NCBI GenBank assembly: GCA_029834535.1
Contig: JAQMWT010000153.1
Coordinates: 1 to 49,266, forward strand
Direction: 5' to 3'
DNA length: 49,266 nt
DNA from: Chrysophaeum taylorii
Lineage: Eukaryota > Sar > Pelagophyceae > Pelagomonadales > Pelagomonadaceae
The notes under the pieces were generated by a model. That model worked only from the letters and a program-made list of their open reading frames with translations. It was not told where the DNA came from and made no database searches. Below, one piece after another: positions 39,837 to 49,266 of the stretch (positions are counted from its first letter, which is position 1; each line of letters starts with the position of its first letter). The position numbers and the translations under genes were made by a program.

Positions 39837-42800
39837 CCCCGCGGAGTCGAGTCGAGCGCGTGAGATGGCCAGCGATTAGATTCTGCTATATATCGCGAAC
39901 ACTGCGATGCCACGGCAAATCCAAAGAAGAGAGAAGTGCCGCCTGATTTTGGGAGATGCCAAGTAGGTTGATGTTCCATTCGAGCTGCTGAAAGTCGGAC
40001 TCTCGTACCGCCCACCACATGGCCGCCGACGCTCCTAACACGTCGTTCGTCGAGAAGCTTCTCAAGACCATTCCACTGGTTGCGTGGTCTTTGCCGCCAT
40101 CGATTTGGGGACTCAGAGATGCTGTGCTGCGTAAATTACCGTTCATCTGCAACGATCTCAGAGCCGCAATTCTATATCTTCGGTGACGTGTATTGTTCGT
40201 TATGTCTGCAATCTGACAACATTGTAGCCTTTTGATTGCATGCGCAGATCGTTTCTCCTGACGTTTCTACAACAAATGCAGCATGGTCTTGTCACGACGT
40301 CAGCACCCACGGCGCTAAGTTCATGCGGTGCCGCTAGGTCAAGCACCACCCTGCATTGCGTCACTCCATCTTGAGACGCCGCTTCGCAACTTCGCCTTCA
40401 TCTCCTGCCACCATCCCCTGCTTGCTGTGCTCGCCACAATTGCAAACTAGATGAACTGCTTTGCGGGCACATCTGCTCAGCTTTTCGAAAAATTAACTTA
40501 ATCTTCGAGGCAATGACGAGAGCACCAATGATGACATAGACTGCGTTTGGCTCGTCACGATCAATCGTCAAAATGGATCGATGCTAACGATGCTCTTCGT
40601 AGAATGGCGGGTGCGGTCTCGGGCACAGCCAGCTCTTGGTGAAGTCTGGTCGTAGGTTTCTTCAGGTTCGTCGAAGGAGACGTCACGTTGTGGGTTGCAT
40701 GGGCGCGCTCGGCTGGGCTCACGTCATCCTCATTGACATTGCTGGACAACATGATCCGGAGGAGGTTGTCGTGAGGTCATTGCGGCCAGCATTCCACTCG
40801 ATTTTGAAGAGGCTCTTCCTTAACGCGGGCGACAAGTCCAACACTTCGTCAAGCGCCTCTTCGTTCGTCTTCATATCATCTTCGGGCACAAGCTTCACAA
40901 GCTCCAGAAGCTTTTAAACGACGACGGATTGAAAAAAGAGCGCGAGCTGACACCGCACCGAAATCGGGATCTCGATTTTCCCCGTGGAATGGAATGGCGT
41001 CAAAGGCAAAGTCGACAAAGAACGCGCGCGTACCCTGACGACCAACGTTGCTCGATAATGTTACCAAGTGGTACAATCAAAGACTGTTGGCAGCGCGACA
41101 GCACCATGGATGTGGTATTCGTGTGCGCTCTGTATAGGCTACGACTGCAGCATGATAGTCGCAGCTATCTCCACACAGGCTATGACGGCAGCATGATGAA
41201 TCGCAGGTGCAACTTGGCTGCCATTTAATGTTTAGAAGCGGTTTTTCTGTTGGTTCCGAGAACAGTTAAGGGTCGTCGTCCAGCCTTATGTAGAAATAGT
41301 GGCAAGTGGGGGCGTTGATGCGGAAAGACTGGGCGCATGCAAAGGCAACTAACTGCCTTCTCGGTGGGATCGTAAAATTTAATGTCGGTTCCCGGCAGCT
41401 GTAGTAGAGAGGGCATGACGCACCGCCGATATATAAGGGTGCGCCGAGTGATTGGGGCTGTACTGCCTCGGAGGAGACTCCGCATCATGAACGACGAATT
41501 GCGCTCAGTACCGCATCACATAACGTGCTCTGAGACGAGAGCCACGTGGATGTATCGCATCTCGACAACCTCTGATCCCCCGAGCCCATCTGGCATCTCG
41601 ATGTCGAATCTACAAACTTCCACGGCCGGTTGCCTGGGCCTCTCCTTGATGGGACGCCGATAGGGCGCCCGCCCGTGTGATGAAAAACCAAGGTGACGAT
41701 GGATGCGTCGCCGCGGCTCTCTTAACGCTTCGATAGCTGCTGAAGGTTCAGAGTTTGCTAAATAGAAGGTATTTGAGGTGCGGCGGAGGGGTTTTACAAT
41801 TTTCGATGCGAGTGCTCGTTCTCGCTTTCTCCCCAGGTGCTCCTATCACTCCAAAGAGCCGACGTCATTTGCGCTCATGCAGCATCGTGGTGACGCATTG
41901 TGAAGTTGCTATTGCGCCTCGCATGTCTGAACACGAACGCGTGTAGCACAGCGTGTTGGCCCCATTCTTACGGGCTCGTAACGACTTTTCACGCCCGTCA
42001 CAACGCCATCACAACGAGTCTTGCCTACGCCAACGCGAAACCTGCAGTGTGATCCCGCTTTGTGGCATGCTGGTTCGAAATAGAGAGAAAAAATGAAAGA
42101 AATGAGTGTGTTTGTGTTGTGTGTAATCGCACACATAAGAGGCTGCATACTGCACCAGCACATGCTGGCCGCAGTCAGCACCTGCACTGGGATGCTGGAG
42201 TTCATACCCTACTTACCACGACGCACCACCACGAGCGCGTGCGTTCGCGACAGAACGTAGAATGGCTCTCGCCCCGTGGTCGACTCCCGGCGGTCACAAA
42301 GCAACGGCATACGACTTCGTCGTCGAAACCGACGTCGCCGTCGAATCCGTCACAATGCCCTCGACGATCCCAGGGAGCGCGATGATGGAGATTAATACCG
42401 ACGATGCGATGGCGCCGTCTTGCGTACGAGTACTCACATGGCGGCGACGCGCGAGACACAAAGGTCATCTGCTACGTGGGCGACTCGGCATCTGTTTCAT
42501 GAAGAGCCACTGAATCCAGTCGAGCACCGCTTTGAGTGCTCTTAAGCAGCAAAGACACCACGAAAAGGACGCCTGTGCACGAGTATGCTATGTCACTACG
42601 ATAGCCCTCGACATCCGCTCTGGTTCTTGTACAAGGTGACTCATCGTGCCGCATCAATAGTTCTTGCACTTGCTCCAGGTCTCTCCGATGAGCAACGACT
42701 GCGACCCGAGGCCTAGACGACTGCGGCGTTCACGAAAGGCAAATGCGATTTGCTCCGATGACTAAGCTGTGTGCGGTGCCAGGCGGCGAGGCGGCGACTA

Positions 42801-44412
42801 CCGACGACCCTCGTATCGTTGCCTCCGCCACCGCAAATAGATGTGTCGGTTCTTGCCGATACCTTGCCAAGATCGACAAAGTCTCGTGGCCATCCGTCAA
42901 ACAACTCACGCGACGCAGTGCCTGGCATCAGGCGCGCCGCAAAAGAGGAAGCAGCTTTAATTTGTGTGCGATTGCGCGGACATCGTCATATGGTCGGACT
43001 GCCTCACCGGTGCGCCCTGTCGACACCAGCAAGATGCCACTTGTTACCAGAGCCAAGATAAAGGCGCGCGCGCTGCAGGGGGCGACGATCCCGTGAGAAT
43101 CAGCCGAACAGATGCGCGAGCGAGTCCAGCCTGAAATCTAGGCGAGCATCGCGTCGCAAAGTGGACCTGCGAGAGCCATCGCCTACCATTGCTTTAATCT
43201 TGCTGCCACGATCACCTTTGACGACAATGTCAGGTCGCCTCCGATTCCCAGTGACGGACGGTCATTCACCACACCCTCTTACTTTTTGTTGTGCTCGAGA
43301 TCAATCCTGCAACGCGAGACCTGGGTGCTAGCGGATAGCGAGCAATTCGAGTCTATTACATTACACTCAAACATACGGCACACTGACACTCAGCGACGGC
43401 TCCTCGCCGTCCGCTGCCTCCAAAAACTCTGCGAGGATCCACCCCAGACACCGTTTTTTCGTCCATTAGTGTGCTTGTACTAGCAGCTTCGTCCATGCAG
43501 CTCATCATGACCTTAGATTTTGTGCTTTGCTCAAAGCCCTCGATGTTGACTACGGTGAGAGCTCGCAGTCAGAGCATCTCCTGGCTTTCTCTCTTGTGCC
43601 AGACAAAACAGCGAATCACAGCAACGATGATCAACGTCCATTTGTGTCTCGAGCTCACAAGAAACAAAGTCGATGCAAAGCACCGATGCTGCGGACATCA
43701 GCACTGTATCCTCGTCGCGTGGCACATGCACGTCACAAGGCCCGAATCCCAGCTACACGCCGATGGACATCAAGATAGGGCATTTAAGTAGTGAATTCAT
43801 TACACGAGGGGGAACTATCGAGAACCCCACGACGACCTATGTCCGATCTTAACGCTACGTCACCTGTAGCACCCAATCTGATTCTGTTATCGGGAATGCT
43901 GGTGTTGCAGGTATGTGGAACGACCTCACAATGCCCAGCAAAGTCTACGAGGAAGGAGCTGACTACCTGTCGTCTTGTGTTGGTTCGGCATATCTGTTCA
44001 AGCGGCTTACAGCTTTGTTTTGAGACCTTGCGCCGAGGTCGACGTCAAAAACGCCTAAGTAGGTTCAAGTCTAGTTTCGCTTTGGTTACAGGCTCCGAGG
44101 CCGAAAGAGTCAGAATGACGAGCCGGATATGGAAACGTAGAAGCAACGGCGAGGATGGTTGTAGGGCTTCCTACCAAGGGTGTCCGACTGACCACTACAA
44201 GCTAGCCACGAGTGGTGGGAGTATGAGGGGATTTGCGCTGATTGCGCTTTTGGATAATATTGTAGAGCCGAGTCTACCATTGATCAGTGCAAGGAGGCTG
44301 TCTCGCGCGAAAGCAATTAACGCACTACGTTGCGTCGGTCGATCTGTGACCAGATTCGCTGGGCGCTATGCTCTGCGATTGTGAGGTGACCGAAAAATCC
44401 ACGTTTGCCGAG
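39837..44412. other. long stretch without recognisable genes
   Basis: Only short broken frames occur. Several (39886-40152 minus, 41382-41663 plus, 42262-42513 plus, 43791-44384 plus) show no family and no codon pattern I trust. Composition is intermediate, like decayed transposon DNA. No RNA gene, LTR pair or inverted-repeat element was found by eye. Confidence 0.4.
40640..40917 (-). pseudogene. possible coding remnant
   Basis: The minus strand reads KLLELVKLVPEDDMKTNEEA and then LDEVLDLSPALRKSLFKIEW without low complexity, followed after a one-base shift by LLRIMLSSNVNEDDVSPAE. This looks like protein but matches no family I know. It is preceded by a stop at about 40917. It may be an exon or a relic. 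Confidence 0.25.
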
Positions 44413-45607
44413 TCAGAGGCATTCCTCTTGCCAGCGAGTTGCAGTGTCTTCGCCCACGATCGATGCGATCAGCCTCCGAGTTGAGATGAGGTTCGCGTTA
44501 ATCGCAGAACGTCTGATCTGATAGTTGCCACGAAAGGGGTCGTTGAGGTCAATCGCAAAGTTGAAGACCAGAAGATAGACACCTGTGAAGGCGGAAAACG
44601 CGACGCGGAGCACGGGGTCGTCGGCACACGTAGGGCTTTGAGCGATAGCGTAGACAAATGAGGCGAGCAACTGAAAGCTGAAGATGCTAAGGACGACGAA
44701 ATGTGCAGCTGGCAGCGACTTTGTTTCCTTACTCAACCGATCGGCGCGTACAGCGACAATTCTGTCGACGCTGTCATTGCAACCTGTGATGTCATTTTGC
44801 ATGCGTGAAATCACTGCACCCGAAGCCTCTTTCGAGATCGAATTGAAGAGCTGGAATAGAGCCCGACGGTATCTTCTGTACACGTCGTCGTTGGCAATCA
44901 CGATGAGTTCATCATCGCGGGGGCGTACGGCGAGCGTTGTGGTATGCTCAAAGAGTGGCATGAAGACATCCCTGATTTCAGCACGACAGCATCCTTCCGG
45001 CGCGTACTCAACGATGAGTGAAGTGCGCTCGCACAATGCCAAAAGCATGGCGCTCTCCTGTGTCGCGGTGCGTTGCAGCTGCCCAATGCGCTCTTCAAGG
45101 ATGTTGAAGGTGAGCCCGAGCCACGCTGCGTGGGCACACACCCAAGCGTCAAAATATCTTTATGCTTCAAGCAGGTTACGCACCGCCGTATAACAAAGAG
45201 ATAGCAGGAGCAAAGCCAGACGTGACGGCTGTCACATCGCCCTGCGTTGACGCGGGTAACACGCGCTCGACCATGTCGATAAGCTTCGGGTAGACGGCAT
45301 AAGCCAAACCCAATACGGTGATGCGGTATGGGAGTGAGATCCATATCGTGTACGGGTTGCTTTGCAAGGACAAGGGGGGGGTGAAGAGCTCATCGCGCGT
45401 AACCGGTCCGCGCAATCTTTGGAGCTTCGTCATATTCGCATAGATCCGATTCTTCCGGTACTGCGTTACATCTCGGGCCGTCGCGTCGTCAAGATATGGC
45501 GCAATGCTTTTCAATCCCTTGGAAAACGAATTAAAAATTGTCTGTTCGAGCGCTCCTCCGCGACAGTACCGCGAACCCGAAAGCATCCATAACCACATTA
45601 ATACCAT
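44413..45607 (-). CDS. DUF4239/bestrophin-like membrane protein, two exons
   Basis: Exons 45607-45184 and 45125-44413 join across a 58-bp intron (GTGCGT..ACGCAG, 45183-45126). The splice turns FAPAISLLYG plus AWLGLTFNILEERIGQLQR into one continuous hydrophobic-to-amphipathic stretch, as in DUF4239 proteins. Membrane segments are visible near YTIWISLPYRITVLGLAYAV, SGFAPAISLLYGAWLGLTF, and FVVLSIFSFQLLASFVYAIA with AFSAFTGVYLLVFNFAIDL near the end. The family signature N-x-P-F-R-G appears as DLNDPFRGNYQI. The function of the family is unknown; a channel-like role is only suggested by similarity to bestrophins. It is the only intact-looking gene in an 8-kb transposon-rich stretch. Confidence 0.6.
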
Positions 45608-45910
45608 GCTGCCGATGCACGGATCTTCTTGTTAGTGTTATTGTGGCGTTCGGAGCGAAAGCGATGCGGATTCTTCTAGCCTCGACCCGGCAAAACAGTG
45701 ACAAAAAACGAAATAAGCACTACTCCCAGTCCCGTATCAACCTGGCGTCTCGACTAAAGCGTCGTTTCTTTAATTCCAAAGGAACGAGGCCCCAACTTCG
45801 TGTCCTTCCGCAAGGACGTGACGTGCCGCCGCAAGGGTTTAAGATTCGTTTGATAAGCACCATCACAAAACCTACTTACCCCCTACACCTGAACTGGATA
45901 CCCCCTAATG

Positions 45911-46169
45911 TAGGGTCGGATAAGAAAACGAGACTAGCCCGCGCCGCAACGACGGGTCCTACAACGCGTGGGCTTTTTCCTTTTTTTGCGTGAGGGGACG
46001 AAAGGACGCCGACTTCACTATGGGGACTAGTTCCATCGCGACGATCTCGCGGCGTGGCGGCACATACTGCTTGAGTACAAATGAACATAGCTCAGCCATC
46101 CGTTGAGTATGTCTTAGTACAAACTGAAACATAGTTAACGGCTCGTACGAACTTTCTTATCCGACCCTG
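45911..46169. mobile_element. MITE copy 2
   Basis: It is 259 bp with ends TAGGGTCGGATAAG and CTTATCCGACCCTG, near-identical to 6558-6902 without the nested insert. CCTAATG flanks it on both sides (45904-45910 and 46170-46176), a 7-bp target duplication. It landed at the outer edge of the LTR of element C. Confidence 0.85.
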
Positions 46170-46174
46170 CCTAA

Positions 46175-46530
46175 TGATTGTGGGGGAAACCTACATTTGG
46201 GATTTTACAGCATTGTAGGCTGAACGTCAATTAGCCAAACGCGGCATATATTGTTATCCATCCTCGGACCCGAACCGCGGGCGAAACCACCACACGCCCG
46301 ATCTCGGCGTAATACCTCACGCCATCACGAAATCGGACAATCAAATGAGGGTAATAGCAAGAAGACAGCAAGAAAGCAATACAAATGCCCGGTACATTGG
46401 GTTCAGTGGGAGCGCAGGTGAGGGTGTCAAGATGATACCCCCCCATAAGTGCAAGGTCAATACCAGAGCAACAATCAGGGTAAGTCAGGTGGTAGGCAGG
46501 CAAGTGGGGGGAATGGGCGTTACTGCCACA
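46175..46530 (-). repeat. candidate 3' LTR of element C
   Basis: Read on the minus strand the segment starts TGTGGCAGTAACGCCC directly after a purine-rich AAGTAGGGGGCT and ends CCCACAATCA, giving the usual TG..CA ends. It begins 36 bp after the stop codon of the pol-like frame (46566). Its partner LTR would lie beyond the right edge, so this cannot be proved here. Confidence 0.4.
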
Positions 46531-46565
46531 GGAGCCCCCTACTTGAGATGAAGTCGCCCTCGACT

Positions 46566-46960
46566 TCAAGGGCGACGAAGGTCACGCTCACGAATGGTAC
46601 GATAAGCTCGTGCAGCTACATCAGCAGGAACTTTATCGCTGTGGAGACCGAAGTTAGTGACGAGGACATCGATTTTATCCGGGCGAAAATCAGTCACACA
46701 GGGTTCACAGCCCTCCATGTTTGGTCGTAAGTGTGTGAAGCCACCTCCGTCCGCATCTTTGTATTCTGGTCTTGAGCGTCGCTCAGCCAGAGGCTTAGTA
46801 GGATCAAAGACGCGAGGATCATCGCGCGGTCCCAAATCGGTATAGCGCAACTGTATCATTGTCGTGGTCATATTCTTCGTAGACTTCGGCAACATAGATA
46901 CGCTTCTTCCACGCGTTGGATCGTCCTTTCACCCTGAAATTCACGAACTTACCATGTTTG
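46566..46960 (-). CDS. integrase C-terminal extension with Tudor-like segment (element C)
   Basis: After the integrase core, FKHGKFVNFRVKG, then KKRIYVAEVYEEYDHDNDT, then (after a shift near 46850 into the frame ending 46566) LRYTDLGPRDDPRVFD follow the pattern of Tudor/chromo-barrel folds (V-x-A-x-V-x-E-x-x-x-x-x-x-x-T-V-x-V-R-Y-x-D). Such folds bind methylated lysine or arginine. Chromoviruses carry a chromodomain at the same place. About 65 further residues of unknown nature end at 46566 next to the polypurine stretch. The domain call is by pattern only. Confidence 0.35.
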
Positions 46961-48414
46961 AAACGGTCGCGTTCTGAAGGTAAATGCAGAGGGGCTGAAG
47001 AAGTGTCGATGGTTGGCACTTTCAAAGGCACAATCTGTTGTACAGATACTACAACCGATTCAGCATCATCGTCGTTGACGTCTTGAATTTCGTAAACGAC
47101 GGGAGAGATCTTTCTAGTAACCATGTAAGGTCCGCGCCAAATGGGCCGTAGCTTGTGGCGCGTCTTAGGCACGAAACGCAGAACATAATCACCTGGGGAA
47201 AACTGGATGTCAATTTGGTGGGCATCATAGTTGAGTTTTTGACTCTCCTGTGCTTTCTGGTGAGCTCGTGTAACGAGTCGACTATAAAATTCAAACTTGT
47301 TCTTAAAGTCCACCAAAATCTGATGACGTGATTGCGGTAGATCACGCTGTTCACTCAAAAGATTGTAATCGGGTGGTAACAGGGGTTGCTTGCCAGTACG
47401 CATCATGAAAGGTGAAATCTTCGTTCCCGGAATGTACATCCTATTGTACATGAATGACACATATGGGAGGAAATTCGACCAATCTGGCTGACGCTGTTCA
47501 TCGATCGCAGCTCGCAAGAAGGCTTTGATGAATCGATTGACACGCTCAGTATGATTACTCTGAGGGTGATACGGAAGGGTAGTACGATAACGTACGTTGA
47601 ATTGACGAACAAACGTGCGAAATAACCTGTTCGCGAACTCATTTCCATCCGTGACTATGCACCATGGGAGACATCCCTCAAGTAAAATCTTGTCCACAGA
47701 CGCGTTCAAAATCGAATAGTCATGTTTTGTGTTGATCAGAGCTAATTTCAAAATGCGATGCTGCATCGTACATTGCGAGTATGTACGTGTACAGGTCAGC
47801 GCTCGCAGAGGTCCAATCAAATCCATACCTAGGACATAGCAATCTCCGACGCGATTCGGTTGACAGAGCAAGCCATGACGCCTAGGCATGGTGGATCGAA
47901 TCTTCTGGCAAATAATGCAGGCATTGACGAACTCATTAACTGATGATGAGACGTTTGGCCACCAATACCGTTCTAAGATTTGATTCGCTGTGGAGTCTCG
48001 TCCTACATGGCCTCCGAACAATCCTCGGTGATGCATGGCGATCACACGCTTTCGCATAGACTGAGGGACCACAATAAGACGTTGAGAATCTGAATCATCG
48101 ACCTTATACAACACGTTGTCATCAACCTCATATGGTACGGATGACTGCTCGTCTTGATCTTTCTGTTCAGAGTCGAGCTTTCGTCTGATGCGCTTGCATG
48201 TTTCATCCTCAGCTTGTTCTTTCGCTATCTCATCGAGAGTAATCTCATCCTCCGCTTGATCCGCAAAAGGGAGACGTTCGACGGAGTCAACTGGCTCAGA
48301 CTCGTACGAGAATTGAGGCGGTTGTACGTTCTGTCGCGTACTAACTGCTACCATAGCTGCGGTGGGTCCGCTGTCCGTCAGCATAGGCATCGTCACCGAG
48401 AGAAGGTGAAGCAA
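46819..48414 (-). CDS. Ty3/gypsy integrase (element C)
   Basis: The open frame has the H2C2 finger (HHRGLFGGHVG, then CIICQK), catalytic Asp in GMDLIGPL, Asp in IVTDGNEF, and Glu in HTERVNRFIKAF (codon 47545-47547). PYVSFMYNRMYIPGTKISPF follows, and the GPY/F module WRGPYMVTRKISPVVYEIQD. It joins element cDNA to host DNA. Two nearby one-base shifts between the first and second Asp replace the central strands (YILAMYDAASHFEI is readable in the next frame) with unrelated residues although the frame stays open. The integrase is thus probably inactive. The front 80 residues overlap the RNase H frame by 22 bp through a further shift. Confidence 0.8.
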   Translation of the reverse strand: MLHLLSVTMPMLTDSGPTAAMVAVSTRQNVQPPQFSYESEPVDSVERLPFADQAEDEITLDEIAKEQAEDETCKRIRRKLDSEQKDQDEQSSVPYEVDDNVLYKVDDSDSQRLIVVPQSMRKRVIAMHHRGLFGGHVGRDSTANQILERYWWPNVSSSVNEFVNACIICQKIRSTMPRRHGLLCQPNRVGDCYVLGMDLIGPLRALTCTRTYSQCTMQHRILKLALINTKHDYSILNASVDKILLEGCLPWCIVTDGNEFANRLFRTFVRQFNVRYRTTLPYHPQSNHTERVNRFIKAFLRAAIDEQRQPDWSNFLPYVSFMYNRMYIPGTKISPFMMRTGKQPLLPPDYNLLSEQRDLPQSRHQILVDFKNKFEFYSRLVTRAHQKAQESQKLNYDAHQIDIQFSPGDYVLRFVPKTRHKLRPIWRGPYMVTRKISPVVYEIQDVNDDDAESVVVSVQQIVPLKVPTIDTSSAPLHLPSERDRFKHGKFVNFRVKGRSNAWKKRIYVAEVYEEYDHDNDTVALYRFGTAR

Positions 48415-49016
48415 GCTGTGCCAGGTACATCGGTGGGGATTTCTTGGAAAATCAAAAAAGCTTCATTGATCGGTTCCCCGTCTTCGTCTTTCTCGATCAA
48501 TTTGTCGATAGGGTTGCGCGACAGACAATCCGGAATACGCATGCCAGGGGAGCTTCCAGGCTTGTATCCGAGCTCCCGGTCGAACGCAGCAAGCCGCATA
48601 GCCCATCGTGCTAACTGTCCAGACGTATGATTCGAATCCCGAAGAAACGTTAAATTACGATGATCCGTCTCTAACTTCGTCTGATGACCTTCGATATAAA
48701 ATCGGAAATTTTCGAGAGCAGAGAGTACTGCGAGGAGTTCCAAGCGCCGAGGATCGTACTTCCTCATCGACTTAGGCACGGTTCGACTCCAGTACTCGAT
48801 AACTCTCTCTTCGATTCTTTCTCTTCCATCGTCGTCAACGACTGGTACCATTTGAAATAGGTAAGCACCCAACCCATGCGCGGAAGCATCAGTTCGAATG
48901 TAAAAAGGTAACGAGTAATCAGGATGATAGACGCCCTTCGAAGTGACAATAGCCTCGATGATGGCATCCCAAGCTTCCTGACACTCTTTCGTCCACTTGA
49001 ATTTCACGTCCGGCAA
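48393..49016 (-). CDS. RNase H domain and linker to integrase (element C)
   Basis: The frame starts PDVKFKWTKECQEAWDAI, then shows the RNase H core: YIRTDASAHGLGAYLFQ, EYWSRTVPKSMRKYDPRRLE, LAVLSALENFRFYIEG and KLETDHRNLTFL. ARWAMRLAAFDRELGYKPG and the I-P-D-C-L-S-R-N-P motif close it. All usual acidic residues (D, E, D) appear present. It stops at 48393 although the polyprotein should continue into integrase, so a shift separates the two. Confidence 0.8.
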   Translation of the reverse strand: MPDVKFKWTKECQEAWDAIIEAIVTSKGVYHPDYSLPFYIRTDASAHGLGAYLFQMVPVVDDDGRERIEERVIEYWSRTVPKSMRKYDPRRLELLAVLSALENFRFYIEGHQTKLETDHRNLTFLRDSNHTSGQLARWAMRLAAFDRELGYKPGSSPGMRIPDCLSRNPIDKLIEKDEDGEPINEAFLIFQEIPTDVPGTACFTFSR

Positions 49017-49017
49017 C

Positions 49018-49266
49018 GTCAGTTGTCTTAATGGCTCTGCAACTTTCGCAAAATTCCTTACATAACGCCGGCAAAACTCCCCATTCCAAGGAAAGATCGC
49101 ACTTGCTTCTTAGGGTCAGCATCCGACAAAGTGCCAGGAATTGGCATGTGTCTGATGGCTTCTAAAGACCTTGGTGATGGAAGAAGTCCGTTCGGGGTAG
49201 ATAAATGACCCAAAAACTCAATGACTTCTTGCATAAAATGAATCTTCTTGATCTTGGCGCTGTACC
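49018..49266 (-). pseudogene. C-terminal end of reverse transcriptase (element C), cut by the window edge
   Basis: KIHFMQEVIEFLGHLSTPNG is the end of the RT thumb (normally K-x-x-F-x-x-x-x-V-x-F-L-G-H). RHMPIPGTLSDADPKKQVRS and FLGMGSF follow, then after a shift near 49090 CRRYVRNFAKVAEPLRQL. The RT active site would lie beyond the right edge. Confidence 0.7.

Larger units (their letters stand above)
46175..49266 (-). mobile_element. Ty3/gypsy-like element C, right-truncated
   Basis: Order on the minus strand: end of RT (49266-49018), RNase H (49016-48393), integrase with Tudor-like tail (48414-46566), polypurine stretch and a candidate LTR. It belongs to the same broad family as A and B (shared FKWTxECQxAWD, LETDHRNLTFL and RYWWPN/H motifs) but is better preserved. 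Whether it carries a methyltransferase between protease and RT lies outside the window. Confidence 0.75.

Overview
The window looks like nuclear DNA of a unicellular eukaryote, most probably an alga with a secondary plastid; a stramenopile/ochrophyte is my best guess. The reasons are: spliceosomal GT-AG introns of only 37-58 bp; a protein with an N-terminal signal-like leader followed by an L-V-P motif like those of complex-plastid targeting; a nuclear fragment of the AT-rich mitochondrial gene nad11, which stramenopile mitochondria still encode; and a dense load of Ty3/gypsy, copia and LINE remnants between GC-rich, tightly packed genes. The lineage is inference. All splice sites given are hand models without transcript support.

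Layout. 1-6281 (- strand): gypsy-like element A, cut by the left window edge. 6558-6902: a MITE with a small nested insert. 6.9-9.3 kb: a gene island of two convergent genes, an aldo/keto-reductase-like protein without its catalytic residues and an organelle-targeted class I/II aminotransferase. 9.64-19.7 kb (+): a second, decayed relative of A (element B) carrying gag, retropepsin, DNA methyltransferase, RT, RNase H, integrase and a second methyltransferase copy. 19.8-26.1 kb: copia debris, two LINE 3' ends with (TTAG)n tails, the broken nad11 fragment and small satellites. 26.4-37.5 kb: the main gene island, with a PDZ-like protein, a plastid-type SAP/STI1 protein, a histone deacetylase, an unidentified multi-exon gene, archease, a PX-DUSP-like protein and a double-PDZ protein. 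37.5-44.4 kb: LINE reverse-transcriptase remnants and DNA without recognisable genes. 44.4-45.6 kb: a DUF4239-type membrane protein gene. 45.9-46.2 kb: second MITE copy. 46.2-49.3 kb (-): element C, a better preserved gypsy element cut by the right edge.

The most interesting system is in elements A and B. A Dcm-like cytosine-C5 methyltransferase module (motifs I, IV, VIII, IX and X recognisable in B) lies in pol between the protease and the reverse transcriptase. It sits at the same place in both elements, which lie in opposite orientation, and a third, internally duplicated copy follows the integrase of B. Position and conservation suggest the enzyme belongs to this retroelement lineage and is not a chance neighbour. 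The same lineage also has a protease with D-G-M-A-D where D-S/T-G is usual, a Gag metal-binding motif unlike a CCHC knuckle and, in element C, a Tudor-like segment after the integrase. A retroelement that could methylate DNA and bind a chromatin mark would be a coherent way to hide from or exploit host silencing; that function is inference.
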